Source of the DNA: Elysia marginata
Lineage: Eukaryota; Mollusca; Gastropoda; Plakobranchidae
Length of the DNA: 20,984 nucleotides
Direction of reading: 5' to 3'
Assembly: GCA_019649035.1 (NCBI GenBank)
Contig: BMAT01002766.1
Location: 205,182-226,165, forward strand
Shown: piece by piece, positions 11,472 through 20,674 of the stretch
How positions within the stretch are numbered: position 1 is the stretch's first letter
How the letters are laid out: the number at the start of each line of letters is the position of its first letter
Notes under the pieces: generated by a model
Database searches by the model: none
The model's input: the letters and a program-made list of their open reading frames with translations, nothing else
What the model was told of the DNA's origin: nothing
Program-made: the position numbers and the translations under genes

Positions 11472-13587
11472 GTAATTTCGGGTGATTATGACAATCATGC
11501 TTATGAAGTAAATAATGATCACGATGACCACGATGATGATGATAGTGCTTGTGTCATTGGTGACCATGTAAATTGTTCTGAACGAATACAGTAACTGACT
11601 GACCAGGTTTGTCGGTTCCTCCCCAGGACTTGACCAGGCCGTTGGTTGGGTTCAGCTGGACACACCTGAGCAGGTCACCAACTTTGACCGCGTCAATGAG
11701 ACCGTCACGTCCATCCCAGAAGTCGAAGAGGTCAAACACGTCGCGAACATCTGGACACAATGGAGATATTTATGTGTTTAAATTTATCATAAATTTACCA
11801 TACTCTTATACATCCCCGAGGTCATTAAAACATTTTTAGCAGTTTTAAAAATCTTTGCCGACCACAGTAAAAGTCAAGGGTAGCTCTAATATGTAAATAC
11901 GATGGAAACCGACTATTCTTGCAATAGTTCACTTGGTCGTAAAGTCAAGATTTTGAAGTCTCCTATTACATCACAGCGTCCAAAAACAAGAAATCTCCAG
12001 GCAGCGGTAATGAGACGATCAGAAACGGTTTGCTCTTGCCAGACATTGGCCCAGGCCTGCTACACACCTAAGGAGACAAAAGAAGGTCACCGGACCTCTG
12101 ACTTCTGTAAAATCATGGGCGGGGTGGGTTTTTTTTCTTTTCCATTGCAAAAATAACTATCCCTTTGCTCATCTTTCATGTCTGCATTATCAGGCCTCAC
12201 AAGGGAATTAGTCTTCTCCACTTGTCCTTTTTTCCTTCTGCGTCGTTTAAATTTTTGTCGACACTGCTGAGACTTTTGGTATTTCTGAATACTATGACTG
12301 TACGAACATTGTGGGATGATTTTTTTACTAGGACATTTTTACAACTAAAAAATCACGCAGTTTGAAATATTCTTTTCAGGGACAAAATATAAAATTTTTG
12401 CCAGTGAAAGTAAACAAACTATTTCTCATTCACAACCATTTTTATTATCCTTATCTGACGGGAGGTCATCGCAATAACGTGTAGGAGACTAATCACAGTA
12501 ACCCTTTATCTCGGTGGATAGAATAAATAATTCAGCTTTGAACTTAACACTGGCTCTTCAATCAGAGACAAAGGTGTAAAAAATATGCGTGAATTGTTAG
12601 ACCACATTCGAGAGTAGCCCATAGCTAGTGTAGCCTAGACATGGAATTTTGTTTTCTAAATTCTATGTTTTTGGATAGCCAAAACATTCATTTGTATCTG
12701 TACGTGTATGCGTTCTATTTGTAAAACGTTCGGTGCTACACCATTCCCATTCTATAACAATTGCCTTATTTCAGGTTTTAGTAGCCCCGGCTATTTACCT
12801 GGACTTACAGCGGGGGGCGTGTACGAGGCCCTCCTGACCTAATTATATTTATAGACAAAGTTTGAACCTCTCCAAAAACCTGTTCAAAGAAAAAAAAGCA
12901 ACCTGCGATATACCCTGGGGATCATAAGATATTTTTCACAAGCGAAAAAGCAAGAATACACACATCTAGCACTAGAGATTTTCTTTCCACGCGACGGATA
13001 CACATAAATTACTCTTGTGAGCAGTTTAGCCTGGCCGTGCTGTGCGATGCGGTGCGTCTCGGAATTGCCACGTTGCAAATCTAATCTGAACAGCGCGTGT
13101 GTTAATTTACTTTGCTCGACGTAGAAGACTTATTCGATGGTATAATTGTATAGGCGAAAATCATATCTGGCCAATAGAGCTGGGTCTTTTAGAAAAATAT
13201 ATTCCATTAAAAGAGAAGTAGGGTCCTTCATTATTTCTATGTGAAAGTGGTGAGTCATGGATTGAAAAACCAATTAAACGATTTGAGTGCAGAGCCACCT
13301 TGTTATAACAATTTTATGGTTTGCCTCCTTATCCATTTTTGAATGAATACACAAGCTAAGCCTATGTTCCAAAATCAATCTTAGAATGTTAAAACATTAA
13401 GCTTTTAGAAATATCAAGGGTTGGACTTTGCTTTTCCTCCTTGAAATTCCATTCCCCTTTCACCTCTTCTTTTTTCTTCTTTTTTTCCAATCTATCACTT
13501 TCCAAAAACTTACAATCGTTAAATAGAACCAATCTGTTTCTGAAAATAAAAACTTTCTTTCTCTCTTTTATTCAATTGCCATTACCT

Positions 13588-13639
<52 letters not shown>

Positions 13640-13917
13640 TCTCTATTTCTGCAGCTCCCATCTTTCTGAAATGTCTGTCTATTTTTATTTTCTTTACATG
13701 TCTTTTACTTATCCCATTTCTATAGAACACATTTTCTACCTAATTCTGTTTAATTTCCACGGTCTATAAAACTCCTCCTACAGCTAGCCAGACTCAATTG
13801 GCCGGCACACTGCGGTACTCTCAGAAGCTGCTGCTTCCACCTAGCGGTACTCACGTTTATTATTAGTCTGTGGTACTCACCTTCTAGCTCATCTCTGGTA
13901 AGATCTGCCTCAGCCAT
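8842..13917 (-). CDS. myosin essential light chain (molluscan type), 3' incomplete, spliced: 13917-13881, 11750-11604, 10977-10810, 8928-8842
   Basis: Essential light chains are calmodulin-like proteins that bind the first IQ motif of the myosin heavy chain lever arm. In molluscan muscle, their EF-hand 1 binds the calcium that switches contraction on. The spliced product begins MAEADLTRDELED and has 146 whole residues plus one base of codon 147. EF-hand 1 has loop 22-33 with D22, D25 and D28 in FDFWDGRDG, which matches scallop essential light chain. A linker follows with GGTDKPGEKQYSYEEFL (about 56-72). EF-hand 3 has loop 98-109 (DREGQGYISAAE, with the 12th-position Glu), and a degenerate EF-hand 4 spans about 136-147. 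The ATG has a good context (ACA before, G after). All introns are phase 1, with GT donors and AG acceptors. The family is about 157 residues long, so the last ten or so are missing. Coding exons are visibly richer in G and C than the introns. The identification is firm; which isoform it is and which tissues use it cannot be told. Confidence 0.95.
8929..10809 (-). other. intron 3 of the light chain gene
   Basis: The intron runs from donor GTGAGATTG at 10809 to acceptor CTACAG at 8929, both good matches to consensus. It holds minisatellite array B (9143-9527). ORFs inside it (9411-9662, 9522-9845, 9691-9981, 10608-10799) overlap one another and the repeat, and none has a recognisable domain. 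Confidence 0.9.
9143..9527. repeat. minisatellite array B, 43-bp unit, 9 copies
   Basis: Units start with agtatataacaatcatgaaa (first base at 9143, 9184, 9227, 9270, 9313, 9356, 9399, 9442, 9485). All steps are 43 bases except the first, which is 41. The second half varies: gggcttaagactt in most units, and ctccacactt or tcttcacactt in others. It lies wholly within intron 3. Its sequence is not that of array A apart from the shared word caatcatg. Confidence 0.95.
10810..10977 (-). CDS. essential light chain coding exon 3 (linker and EF-hand 3)
   Basis: The exon has 168 bases. Its acceptor ends TTCCCAG (10978-10980) and its donor is GTGAGA at 10809. It completes Gly62 and codes residues 63-117 plus the first base of Gly118. 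It begins EKQYSYEEFLAIYK, the second EF-hand's exiting part. It then carries WGTFRDFEEAFKSFDREGQG and YISAAEMRHLLTAM, the third EF-hand, which matches scallop DREGQGFISGAELRHVLTALG closely. This exon gives one of the clearest matches in the window. Confidence 0.97.
10978..11603 (-). other. intron 2 of the light chain gene
   Basis: The intron is 626 bases, from donor GTCAGT (11603) to acceptor CCCAG (10978). It contains an (ATG)n microsatellite and several ATAATA-rich stretches. A poly-His ORF (11346-11567, minus) and a poly-Met ORF (11352-11594, plus) are translations of that microsatellite. Confidence 0.9.
11418..11470. repeat. (ATG)n trinucleotide microsatellite
   Basis: This is 53 bases of uninterrupted ATG repeat (about 17 units) within a wider imperfect GAT-rich region (about 11353-11560), all in intron 2. 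Long pure trinucleotide runs like this are usually length-polymorphic. Confidence 0.95.
11604..11750 (-). CDS. essential light chain coding exon 2 (EF-hand 1)
   Basis: The exon has 147 bases. Its acceptor is GTGTCCAG (11751 and up), with a weak pyrimidine tract, and its donor is GTCAGT at 11603. It completes Asp13 and codes residues 14-61 plus the first base of Gly62. It holds VFDLFDFWDGRDG, the calcium-binding loop typical of molluscan essential light chains, then KVGDLLRCVQLNP and WGGTDKP. The scallop protein has KLGDVCRCLGINP and VGGTHK at the same places. Confidence 0.97.
11751..13880 (-). other. intron 1 of the coding region
   Basis: The intron runs from donor GTGAGTACC (13880) to acceptor CCAG (11751), about 2.1 kb. 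It contains a (CT)n microsatellite and a T-rich, pyrimidine-rich stretch (about 13435-13730). ORFs at 11609-11839, 11902-12156, 12165-12365, 12884-13078 and 13441-13725 are antisense to exon 2, random, or low complexity. Confidence 0.9.
13589..13630. repeat. (CT)n dinucleotide microsatellite
   Basis: There are 21 uninterrupted CT units, which read as (GA)n in the gene's transcript. It sits in intron 1 about 250 bases downstream of the first coding exon's donor. Confidence 0.97.
13881..13917 (-). CDS. essential light chain coding exon 1 (start codon)
   Basis: This is 37 coding bases: the ATG at 13917-13915, twelve codons (MAEADLTRDELE) and the first base of Asp13, ending at donor GTGAGT (13880). 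The short acidic N-terminus aligns with scallop MPKLSQDEID but is three residues longer. The ATG is the first in its frame within this exon, and the bases around it (CACAATGGC) are favourable. The TTG at 13998 in the same frame is not a likely start in an animal. Confidence 0.93.
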
Positions 13918-14066
13918 TGTGAGCGGGAGAGAGTGAGTCGGAGTAGGCTTGGGGGTGTGTAGGACGAGGAGGTACAAGGGCTGGGCTTTCACCGGCAAAC
14001 ACGGTTTCCAAACAGGGGGAGGGAACCTACGGTGGGCCTGGGTAGCGTACAGGTAGATGAGGCGGT
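13918..14066 (-). other. probable 5' UTR part of the ATG exon
   Basis: This stretch is richer in G and C than its surroundings. Its upper border is a very good acceptor on the minus strand: a pyrimidine-rich run ending CCTCCTTTCAG at 14067, then ACCGCC. This implies an upstream non-coding exon. The frame of the ATG stays open without a stop through the whole stretch but contains no other ATG. Confidence 0.65.
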
Positions 14067-16443
14067 CTGAAAGGAGGATGAGTAAAGGGGAAGTTTCACC
14101 GGTTAAAAATGTTACAGTTAAGAATTATATTGTAGAGAGCACGGTCTAAGCACGGGAGAAAAAAAAACTAGATTGTTTTAGCCAATTTTAGGCGAACAAG
14201 AAACGGGATGCAAATTGAGAGAGTGAAAGCAACGAAAAAAGTGCCTATTGCACTTCTTAACAGAATGTACAGCAAATGACGCTTAAACCTGGCTGTCTAA
14301 CTAAACAAGTATTGAGATGCAATATATATAGGAAGAGTGAAATCCATAAAAAGTGACTGTTGCATTTTCTAACGAAAAATGGAGCAAAGAAGGTCATTTT
14401 GGGGAAATCAAACAACGACTGATATGCAAGATCGAGAAAGTGAGAGAGAGAGAGGGGGGGGGGGGAGAAAATTCAACCAATTCCGGAGCTTTCTTTACTT
14501 AACTATCGTTGGCATTCAAGTTATGACCTTTAGTAGATCGTTAGCTGCAAATATCCTTATTCGTTCTCTATACAAAGACCTCCGTATACAAAACATGCGA
14601 TCTTCTTCACAGAATTATCACATTTTTACCCAAATTATACAAGATAAGATATAATTTTGGTAGCCATTTCAGAACATAAATGAAGATTCTACAAGTGTCT
14701 TTATCAGTTGTTTTGGTGGTATGCTCTTTCTGATTCAGCACAGAAATTGTTTTGCCTTGAACCTTCTTCTTGAAAATAAAATTACGAGCCCAAACCCTGT
14801 AAACAAAAAAGTCGCACCCCCCCCCACCTCTGAAAATACTGTCCGGGACAAACGAAAAGCAGTATCTTCAATGTAAACCATTTGAGAGATATTGCATTTC
14901 GTTTGTCCACAGCAGAATAAACAGAAAGGTATACAGAACTGGTTACTACAATTCCTACCCATGTACAGAAAGTACATCACCACAAAAGATGAGTCGGCAT
15001 CCAATTTTGATAATATTATGAAAAAAAAAGTATTGCTCTAACCGCTTTATTTTTCACCAACACCTTTCCCACCCCCTGTTTTTCCTTCAAGAGGCAAACT
15101 TAAAGGTTAATGATAAAATTGGTCTAAATCTGGTTTTTTTCCTGGCACGTTTAAAAGATAATTCTTGAGACATATGTTCTGGCTTAAACGTAGTGTGGAA
15201 TGGATCGACCCAAATTTTTGTGCTAAGGTTGTGCTTTTTTCCCTTTTTTAAAACTTGTCTGCATTATCAGGAGCGCAAAAAATTAACCAGAAAGAACTTG
15301 TTTTACATAGTGGATGAAAAAAAATCTTTCTCATTTTATTCAGAAATATCACTTGTTCAACATGAAGAATGAAAAAAATCTCGATACATCTTCAGTAAGT
15401 AGAGGAAGGAAGGACGTTTATCGTAAAATTTGCCTTCTTGTAGCCTTTTTGTCAAATGTAGGTAGTAAAAAATGTATAAGTGGCTTTAAATGATTATCGT
15501 TTGCGCAAATTTATACTTCTTTAGAATCACATAAAAAACCAAAATATTTTGTAAAAAATATGTTAGATAGATAGAAAGTTTGAAGAATGTTTTTCACTTG
15601 GGTAAAAACTATCCTATAGTCAGATATCGCAATTTCAAGGAGCTCATTTTTTAAAACAAATGGCTTGCTTATGGAATGGTGTGGTCATCTTTTTATTTAC
15701 AATATGAATAATAGGATTAAATCTACCTTTGTTAGATATTGCCTCATATTTCAATTACCCCTATCTGACTTATTTACGTAGACTCGGTGAGACATATTCT
15801 ATACCAACTCCTAAAACTATAGAGAAATATTATCTGTTGATTGTTTTTTTATTAAAATTTTGCGTCTTTTTATTACTTGCCGGTTGAACGACCTTTTACA
15901 AATTTCCTGTGTTTTATCTTTAAAGGCGCCGTGTATGGAAATTCCGGCGAGCAGGCAATGAGCCAAGTGGATGACAAACTTGGAATCTTGCCCTTGGAAA
16001 AATGTTATCTTAATCTATCGTAATTTTCAAACAACTGAGCAAGTAAAACGAATGCATTTTGATAACCTATGGTCGTGCTGTTCACTTTAGAGTAAAAAAA
16101 CTCAACCTTAGTTTTACTGATCATTTTAGGGTTATTTTTATTCTTTTAAATTTTAAGAGCATCAAGTAAATGTACCCGTCATTCCAGACACTGCAAGTTT
16201 TTTTTCAATTTCTTTTTGTCATAGAGTATTTCCTTATCTTCAATCGCTTTAATACAAAACGTTTCTTCTCAGCAATGACTCTGATTGTACGTTATAGAAC
16301 AATTGTATATAAGACAGAGTTTTGAAAACAGGTCGAGAAGTGGCGAAAATCGTGTAGATACAGGTCAAGGACGTCATCCGGTGCTGTTTGTTTAGTTTCG
16401 CATCACAATCAATTTATAATTCACACTTCGCAACTTTTACAGA

Positions 16444-16480
16444 GTATATTAGATACATTTAACTCCTAAATCTAATATAC
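16444..16480. repeat. short inverted repeat, 11-bp arms
   Basis: gtatattagat at 16444-16454 and its exact reverse complement atctaatatac at 16470-16480 are separated by 15 bases. It is immediately followed by the palindrome acacgtgt. This may be chance in AT-rich DNA or the tip of a small element. Confidence 0.7.
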
Positions 16481-17038
16481 AACACGTGTGTTTTATGATT
16501 CAATTAAGTTAAAGCTCATAAAATATAAAAACTGACATATTGTTTTTATTCTTTTCTTAGAATAAAACTAAAGCCTCGTTTCCCTTTTAGCAAGCTGGAG
16601 AATCACTTTGTCAAAAGTTTATTATCCAAGAGTTGATTCAATTATAATTATAACATTGTGGCATTTGATTTTACTTCTATCACTTTATATATAAATACAT
16701 TTAAATCGGGGCATCAGAAATCTTGTTCTGAGAGGTTGATACAAGAAAAGAGAACTTCTCTGTGGTTGCGGCTCTACAAACTGTGTCTGGTCGCACTAAA
16801 AAAGGTTAGCACCACGTGACATTTGTGTGTATCAGTTAAAACATAAGGTACGATAGGTAAAAAGAAATAGAAATATGTATAGGGGATGGAATCATTTTTA
16901 ATACAAATCTTTAATAAGAAAAGTCAAATTTCTTTGCATCAATTAAAAACATGACCTGTGTTCGAGATCAAATTTAATGATGCATGATATCAACATGATA
17001 AAAAAAATTTTGAAAAATCATAATTATCTTTACAAACA

Positions 17039-17276
17039 CATCTTTACAAATTTATCTTTAGAGTGCCAATTCCTTTAAACATACAATTCATTTTGTTAGT
17101 TATACTTGTCGTAAAACTTTCCAAGAGCTTTCCAAGAAAATAACAGAGTAGAACATCTTTACAAGTTTATCTTTACAAATTTATCTTTACAATGCCTAAT
17201 TCTTTAAACCTATATTTCTTTCTGTTATTTGTCTAAAAACTTTCCAAGAGCTTCTCAAGAAAATAGCAAAGTAGAA
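17039..17276. repeat. diverged tandem duplication, unit about 115-123 bp
   Basis: Unit 1 (17039-17153) and unit 2 (17154-17276) both open with catctttacaa, share aatttatcttta and ctttaaac, then aactttccaagagctt and caagaaaata, and end gtagaa. Unit 2 has an extra tttatctttaca repeat near its start. The divergence suggests an old duplication. Confidence 0.85.
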
Positions 17277-18953
17277 CAGTGTTGGAAGCGTGTTTCCTTT
17301 ATATTAGACTGTGCGTTTTTACTATGCGCTTTAAAGATTGGCTTGTTATGTATTTGAAGATTGGTGTGAAAATGGTCGATTTTGCAGACGCAGAACCAAT
17401 GGTGGAATATGATTACAAACAACACTCAACAAAAAAAGTGTTAACCTCAACTTTTTTTTATTTTTAATGCTACTGTATGTATCAGAAATTGAATTGAATA
17501 GACCGAATCTTTCAACCATATTCAGTTAAGACATGTTAAGGTAAGACAGGTAAGGTTTTATGTTTTTTTTCCACATTAAACTAACACAGCCAGCCAGTAT
17601 CGATATGAGTATTTTAGTACCACAATGATAATCCAAAATACTACAGTACTGATACCAAACCAAAACCCAAAAAAAACTGAAAAGACTTCACAAAACGTAT
17701 AGAATCAGTTTGGTGGGAGGGAAATTATAAAATTCAGGCCTATAATACAACACACCCACTTGTGAAATGCAATAGGTCATCTTTGTTCCAAAATGCGAAT
17801 CAATGTTTTTCATTCTTAACTCAAAACGTTCCCTCAAACCAGCTGGTTTAAAATTGAGACAGTTGAATCTCTAAGGAAATAGCAACTTCACCAATAGACC
17901 TCTCATTTACGTCATTTTTTAATTTTGAATTTTTGTACTCTTAAGTATTCACTAAAATGCTCTGGAAATTGCCGAAATCGGGGGTTTCACTGCACTGGAG
18001 TAATTTGGTTATGGGGTTTGGCAGATGCCTTCTTTCTGAGAACCTAGCCTGGGCAATCAACCCTAGATCTCTATGTGTTAGGGCAAACTTCCTACTGTTC
18101 GCTTGATTTGATCAAGACGGTTCTTCTATCTGCACTGTATTTCCTTAATAAATGATATTGCGATGTGTCTTGCATTCTGTTTAAACGAGTCGTAAGACGA
18201 ATAGCTTAGTTTTGAGATAAAGAGCTTTTCAAGTTTAGTGGGTGTTCAGAAGTCAAATGTTTAAAATTCTTGATATTGACACTAAATCCATTTCCAAACT
18301 GTTTTCTCACCTAATTCATGTTGAAATTTGATATTTGATGTATTTTATTCTTATGGGTATGATTGATAAGGCCTCAATACCTTAATAGTCGCCTAAAATT
18401 TAAATGATATCTTCTGCCTTTTCTGAAATTTCACAACCCTGCCAACTTCAAACGGCTATAACTCCATATAGAAGCATGATAGAGCTTTTCTGTTTAATGT
18501 ATTTGAAAGCAAAGAGAATAAGCTTTTCTGTGATATAAATACTTGACTACCTTCCAATTTCGATTTAAGACTTATTTTGACTGGTTGCAAGACATATCAG
18601 CTTAAAAACCCTCGCGATTTTGCAACCTGTGAGCCTTAAATAACATAATTTTAAATTATCAAAACTAATTTGATGGCATATGTTAAAAGCTTAAACTTCT
18701 TTTTGCAAAAAAAGCTCAAAAAACATTGTCCGTAAATTTAAGCTTTACATTAGGTAAATTTGGACTTAATATCAACAATAATGTTACTTAAACACGCTTG
18801 CGGAAACCTTCTCTAAACTTTCTAATTCTAGTATTTCTAGCACTATTATGAGCATGTATTCAAGTTTTCAAAAACCTGTACATTGCCTCAAATTGCAATT
18901 CAGCGTATTTAAAAAACCCATAATATCTGGTGTAGGCAAAGACTAGCAAAGTG

Positions 18954-18977
18954 AATGCTTTCTTAAAAGAAAGCATT
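18954..18977. repeat. short perfect hairpin, 11-bp stem
   Basis: aatgctttctt and its exact reverse complement aagaaagcatt are separated by only two bases (aa). No T-run or other context points to a terminator-like or RNA role. Confidence 0.8.
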
Positions 18978-19282
18978 ACTAACTGCCTCTCTAAGAAGTT
19001 CAATTTTGGGAACGTATTAATAATATCAGGCATGCGATGCACGGCCTCAAAACATTTTGCAATCTCTATTATGTGAGGCAATGATTTTGTTTATAGCTCT
19101 TTCATTGTTACTGTAAAATATCAGCATGATGGGTAGTCAGTAGAAAGTTAAATAAAGCAGTAGCAGTCTGCCGGCTTTACCAATCTCTGCAAGGCAGTGA
19201 CTGTGTGTGCCAGCTCTGTTAATTGTTTACTATAAGAGTATTATGGTTAATAAGTTGGTATTAAGTTAAAACAATACTGACC

Positions 19283-19462
19283 TGTCTGGTTGGGAGTCGA
19301 GCACCTTCTGCGCCGGTTCCAGACCTGTGCACCTCACTCAGTCTCACCTGGGACGATTAGCCTAAGCGTGTGCCTGGCCTGGCCTGGGAGCGGGTGCCTT
19401 AAAACTTAAGCCTGTACCTTTACGCTCAACGAAGTTTCTTGTCGCCTAAGTCGTGGGGTGCA
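19283..19462 (-). other. candidate non-coding first exon of the light chain gene
   Basis: This is an island richer in G and C than the AT-rich DNA around it. On the minus strand it ends at a consensus donor CAG|GTCAGTATTG (19282/19281). A second good donor, CAG|GTGAGACTG, occurs inside it (19348/19347). There is no long open frame. It would splice to the acceptor at 14067. This is inference from splice signals and composition only, and no transcript evidence is available. Confidence 0.4.
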
Positions 19463-19486
19463 CGATAGGGTTCGTACGTCAAATGT

Positions 19487-19500
19487 GTTATATGACGTAA
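19487..19500 (-). promoter_or_regulatory. candidate promoter: CRE-like site next to a TATA-like box
   Basis: On the minus strand TTACGTCA (19493-19500), a CREB/ATF-type site, is followed directly by TATAAC (19487-19492). A second TGACGT half-site lies at about 19477-19482. A TATA box here would place the transcription start near 19460, at the upper edge of the candidate first exon. Each motif alone could be chance; the arrangement is what makes it worth listing. Confidence 0.35.
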
Positions 19501-20008
19501 TTTTGTAAGGGTGATTGAGGTAACGCTCCGCGTATTTTGTTGAAGACAGCTTTGAGCCGATTTCCAAAAATAGAAATGTCACAGTGGTACCAGCTTCCCT
19601 GATAGTAAAAATTTGGAGGAATTTCGCTCGTCTCCTTGCGCTGGCTTTGCCCTAGAGTTTAGTTCTTGGGCGTGTACATTAGAATCTAAGAGTTTTACAT
19701 TGCTAGAAAGAGCGCGTGTGTGTGTGCGGATGTGTAGGTGCGGCTGAAATGAGGGTAGGGTGGTGGAGTTAATAAGAGTATGAAGGCAGGTAAAATAAGG
19801 GGTGCAAAATGAGTGAGGGTGAGTAAGCAAGTTTTTGGATTCGACGTAGATATGAAGGGAAGGAGGATAAGCTCAGCGATGCTTTCATTTAATTGGTCTA
19901 TAGATGAAAAAAGTTTAAATAGAAAAGGAATACTACTTATAGGAGGCAAACGTGTTTCCAGAAAAAAAATGCATAAAAAAGAGCTAAAGGGGAAATAGCT
20001 CGGGTAAG
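19501..20008. other. non-coding upstream stretch
   Basis: No gene was seen. On the plus strand it includes a purine-rich region from about 19740 to 20008. The long minus-strand ORF that crosses it (19695-20234) is Ser/Phe/Leu-rich low-complexity translation that runs into the inverted repeat, and is not supported as a gene. Confidence 0.5.
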
Positions 20009-20429
20009 TAAACTGACAAAGGCTTAAAATGAATGTAAAACACTCACAAACGCAAAGAACGTTAGAAGTAGATAAAGAAAAGTAAATTTTAAAATAAAAA
20101 AAATAGATAGGCAGGTGTAGTGGGAAAAAAGCCTCGAGAAAAAATCCTTTTCTTTTAAATTTAGAGTTAAAAGGAAAGTCACAGGAAAGAGAGGTGGATA
20201 TATAGATAAATAGAAACAGGCAGCACATACACATCTAGATAATGTGTGAGGTAGAGATAGAGAAATTAGAGACATAGAGAGAGGAACAGAGAGTGAGAAG
20301 GAGGCTTTTTTCCCACTACACCTGCGTATCTATTTTGGATTTTAAAATTTTATTTTCTTTATCTCCTTCTAACATTCTTTGCGTTCGTTTGTGAATGTAT
20401 TACCTTCATTTTTAACCTTTGTCAGTTTA
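20009..20429. repeat. large inverted repeat (fold-back or MITE-like element)
   Basis: The left arm (20009-20135) and right arm (20301-20429) are reverse complements along almost their whole length. Shared landmarks are taaactgacaaagg at the outer tip, then acaaacg, cgcaaagaa, gttagaag, gataaagaaaa, attttaaaat, aatagata, caggtgtagtgggaaaaaag and cctc at the inner tip. Differences are scattered substitutions and small indels. About 165 bases lie between the arms, with no coding capacity. Both outer tips have TA, the target site used by Tc1/mariner elements, so a non-autonomous TA-inserting MITE is possible. A local inverted duplication is the alternative. Confidence 0.9.
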
Positions 20430-20440
20430 CTCTCCCAAAG

Positions 20441-20442
20441 AA

Positions 20443-20494
<52 letters not shown>
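20441..20494. repeat. (GA)n microsatellite
   Basis: About 54 bases of GA repeat, interrupted by a few AAA steps, start eleven bases beyond the outer tip of the large inverted repeat. Confidence 0.95.
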
Positions 20495-20674
20495 GCGTAG
20501 TGGTCAACTGGTCATAAAGCTCAGTTAATCTTTAAACAACGAGTCGGGTGAATAATGCAAGGCGCATGGACGCAACAAATCATAAAATCTGAAATTATTA
20601 GGCTGCTTAACTACTAGCGGTATTGAAAAGTGTACTGAGAGACAGCCATACTGAGATAGGGGTAAAGGCAACTA
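20495..20674. other. short non-coding stretch
   Basis: This is ordinary AT-rich sequence between two simple repeats, and I see nothing supported in it. Confidence 0.5.

Larger units (their letters stand above)
14067..19281 (-). other. putative first intron or upstream DNA
   Basis: No coding exon was seen. If the acceptor at 14067 and a donor at 19281 (or 19347) are real, this is one intron of about 5.2 kb. It contains a GA tract with a run of twelve G (14454-14465), a run of nine C (14817-14825), a diverged local duplication (17039-17276), a short hairpin (16444-16480) and another (18954-18977). There are two CACGTG E-boxes (about 16483-16488 and 16813-16818). ORFs at 14379-14654, 14735-15004, 17279-17467 and 18860-19081 have no recognisable content. 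Confidence 0.4.

Noticed and set aside
11346..11594. Poly-His ORF (minus) and poly-Met ORF (plus)
   Set aside because: Both are translations of the (ATG)n microsatellite inside intron 2.
13750..13998. Start of the light chain at the TTG at 13998
   Set aside because: Animal translation initiates at AUG. The ATG at 13917 has a good context and gives an N-terminus of the right length for the family.
18860..19081. Minus-strand ORF of 73 codons with a plausible-looking amino acid mix
   Set aside because: It begins at TTG, has no recognisable family and no splice sites that link it to a gene. It includes a hairpin palindrome. I considered an old protein fragment and could not support it.
19695..20234. 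Longest ORF in the window (179 codons, minus)
   Set aside because: It is low-complexity Ser/Phe/Leu-rich sequence from purine-rich DNA, overlaps the left arm of the inverted repeat, has other ORFs in overlapping frames, and shows no domain.
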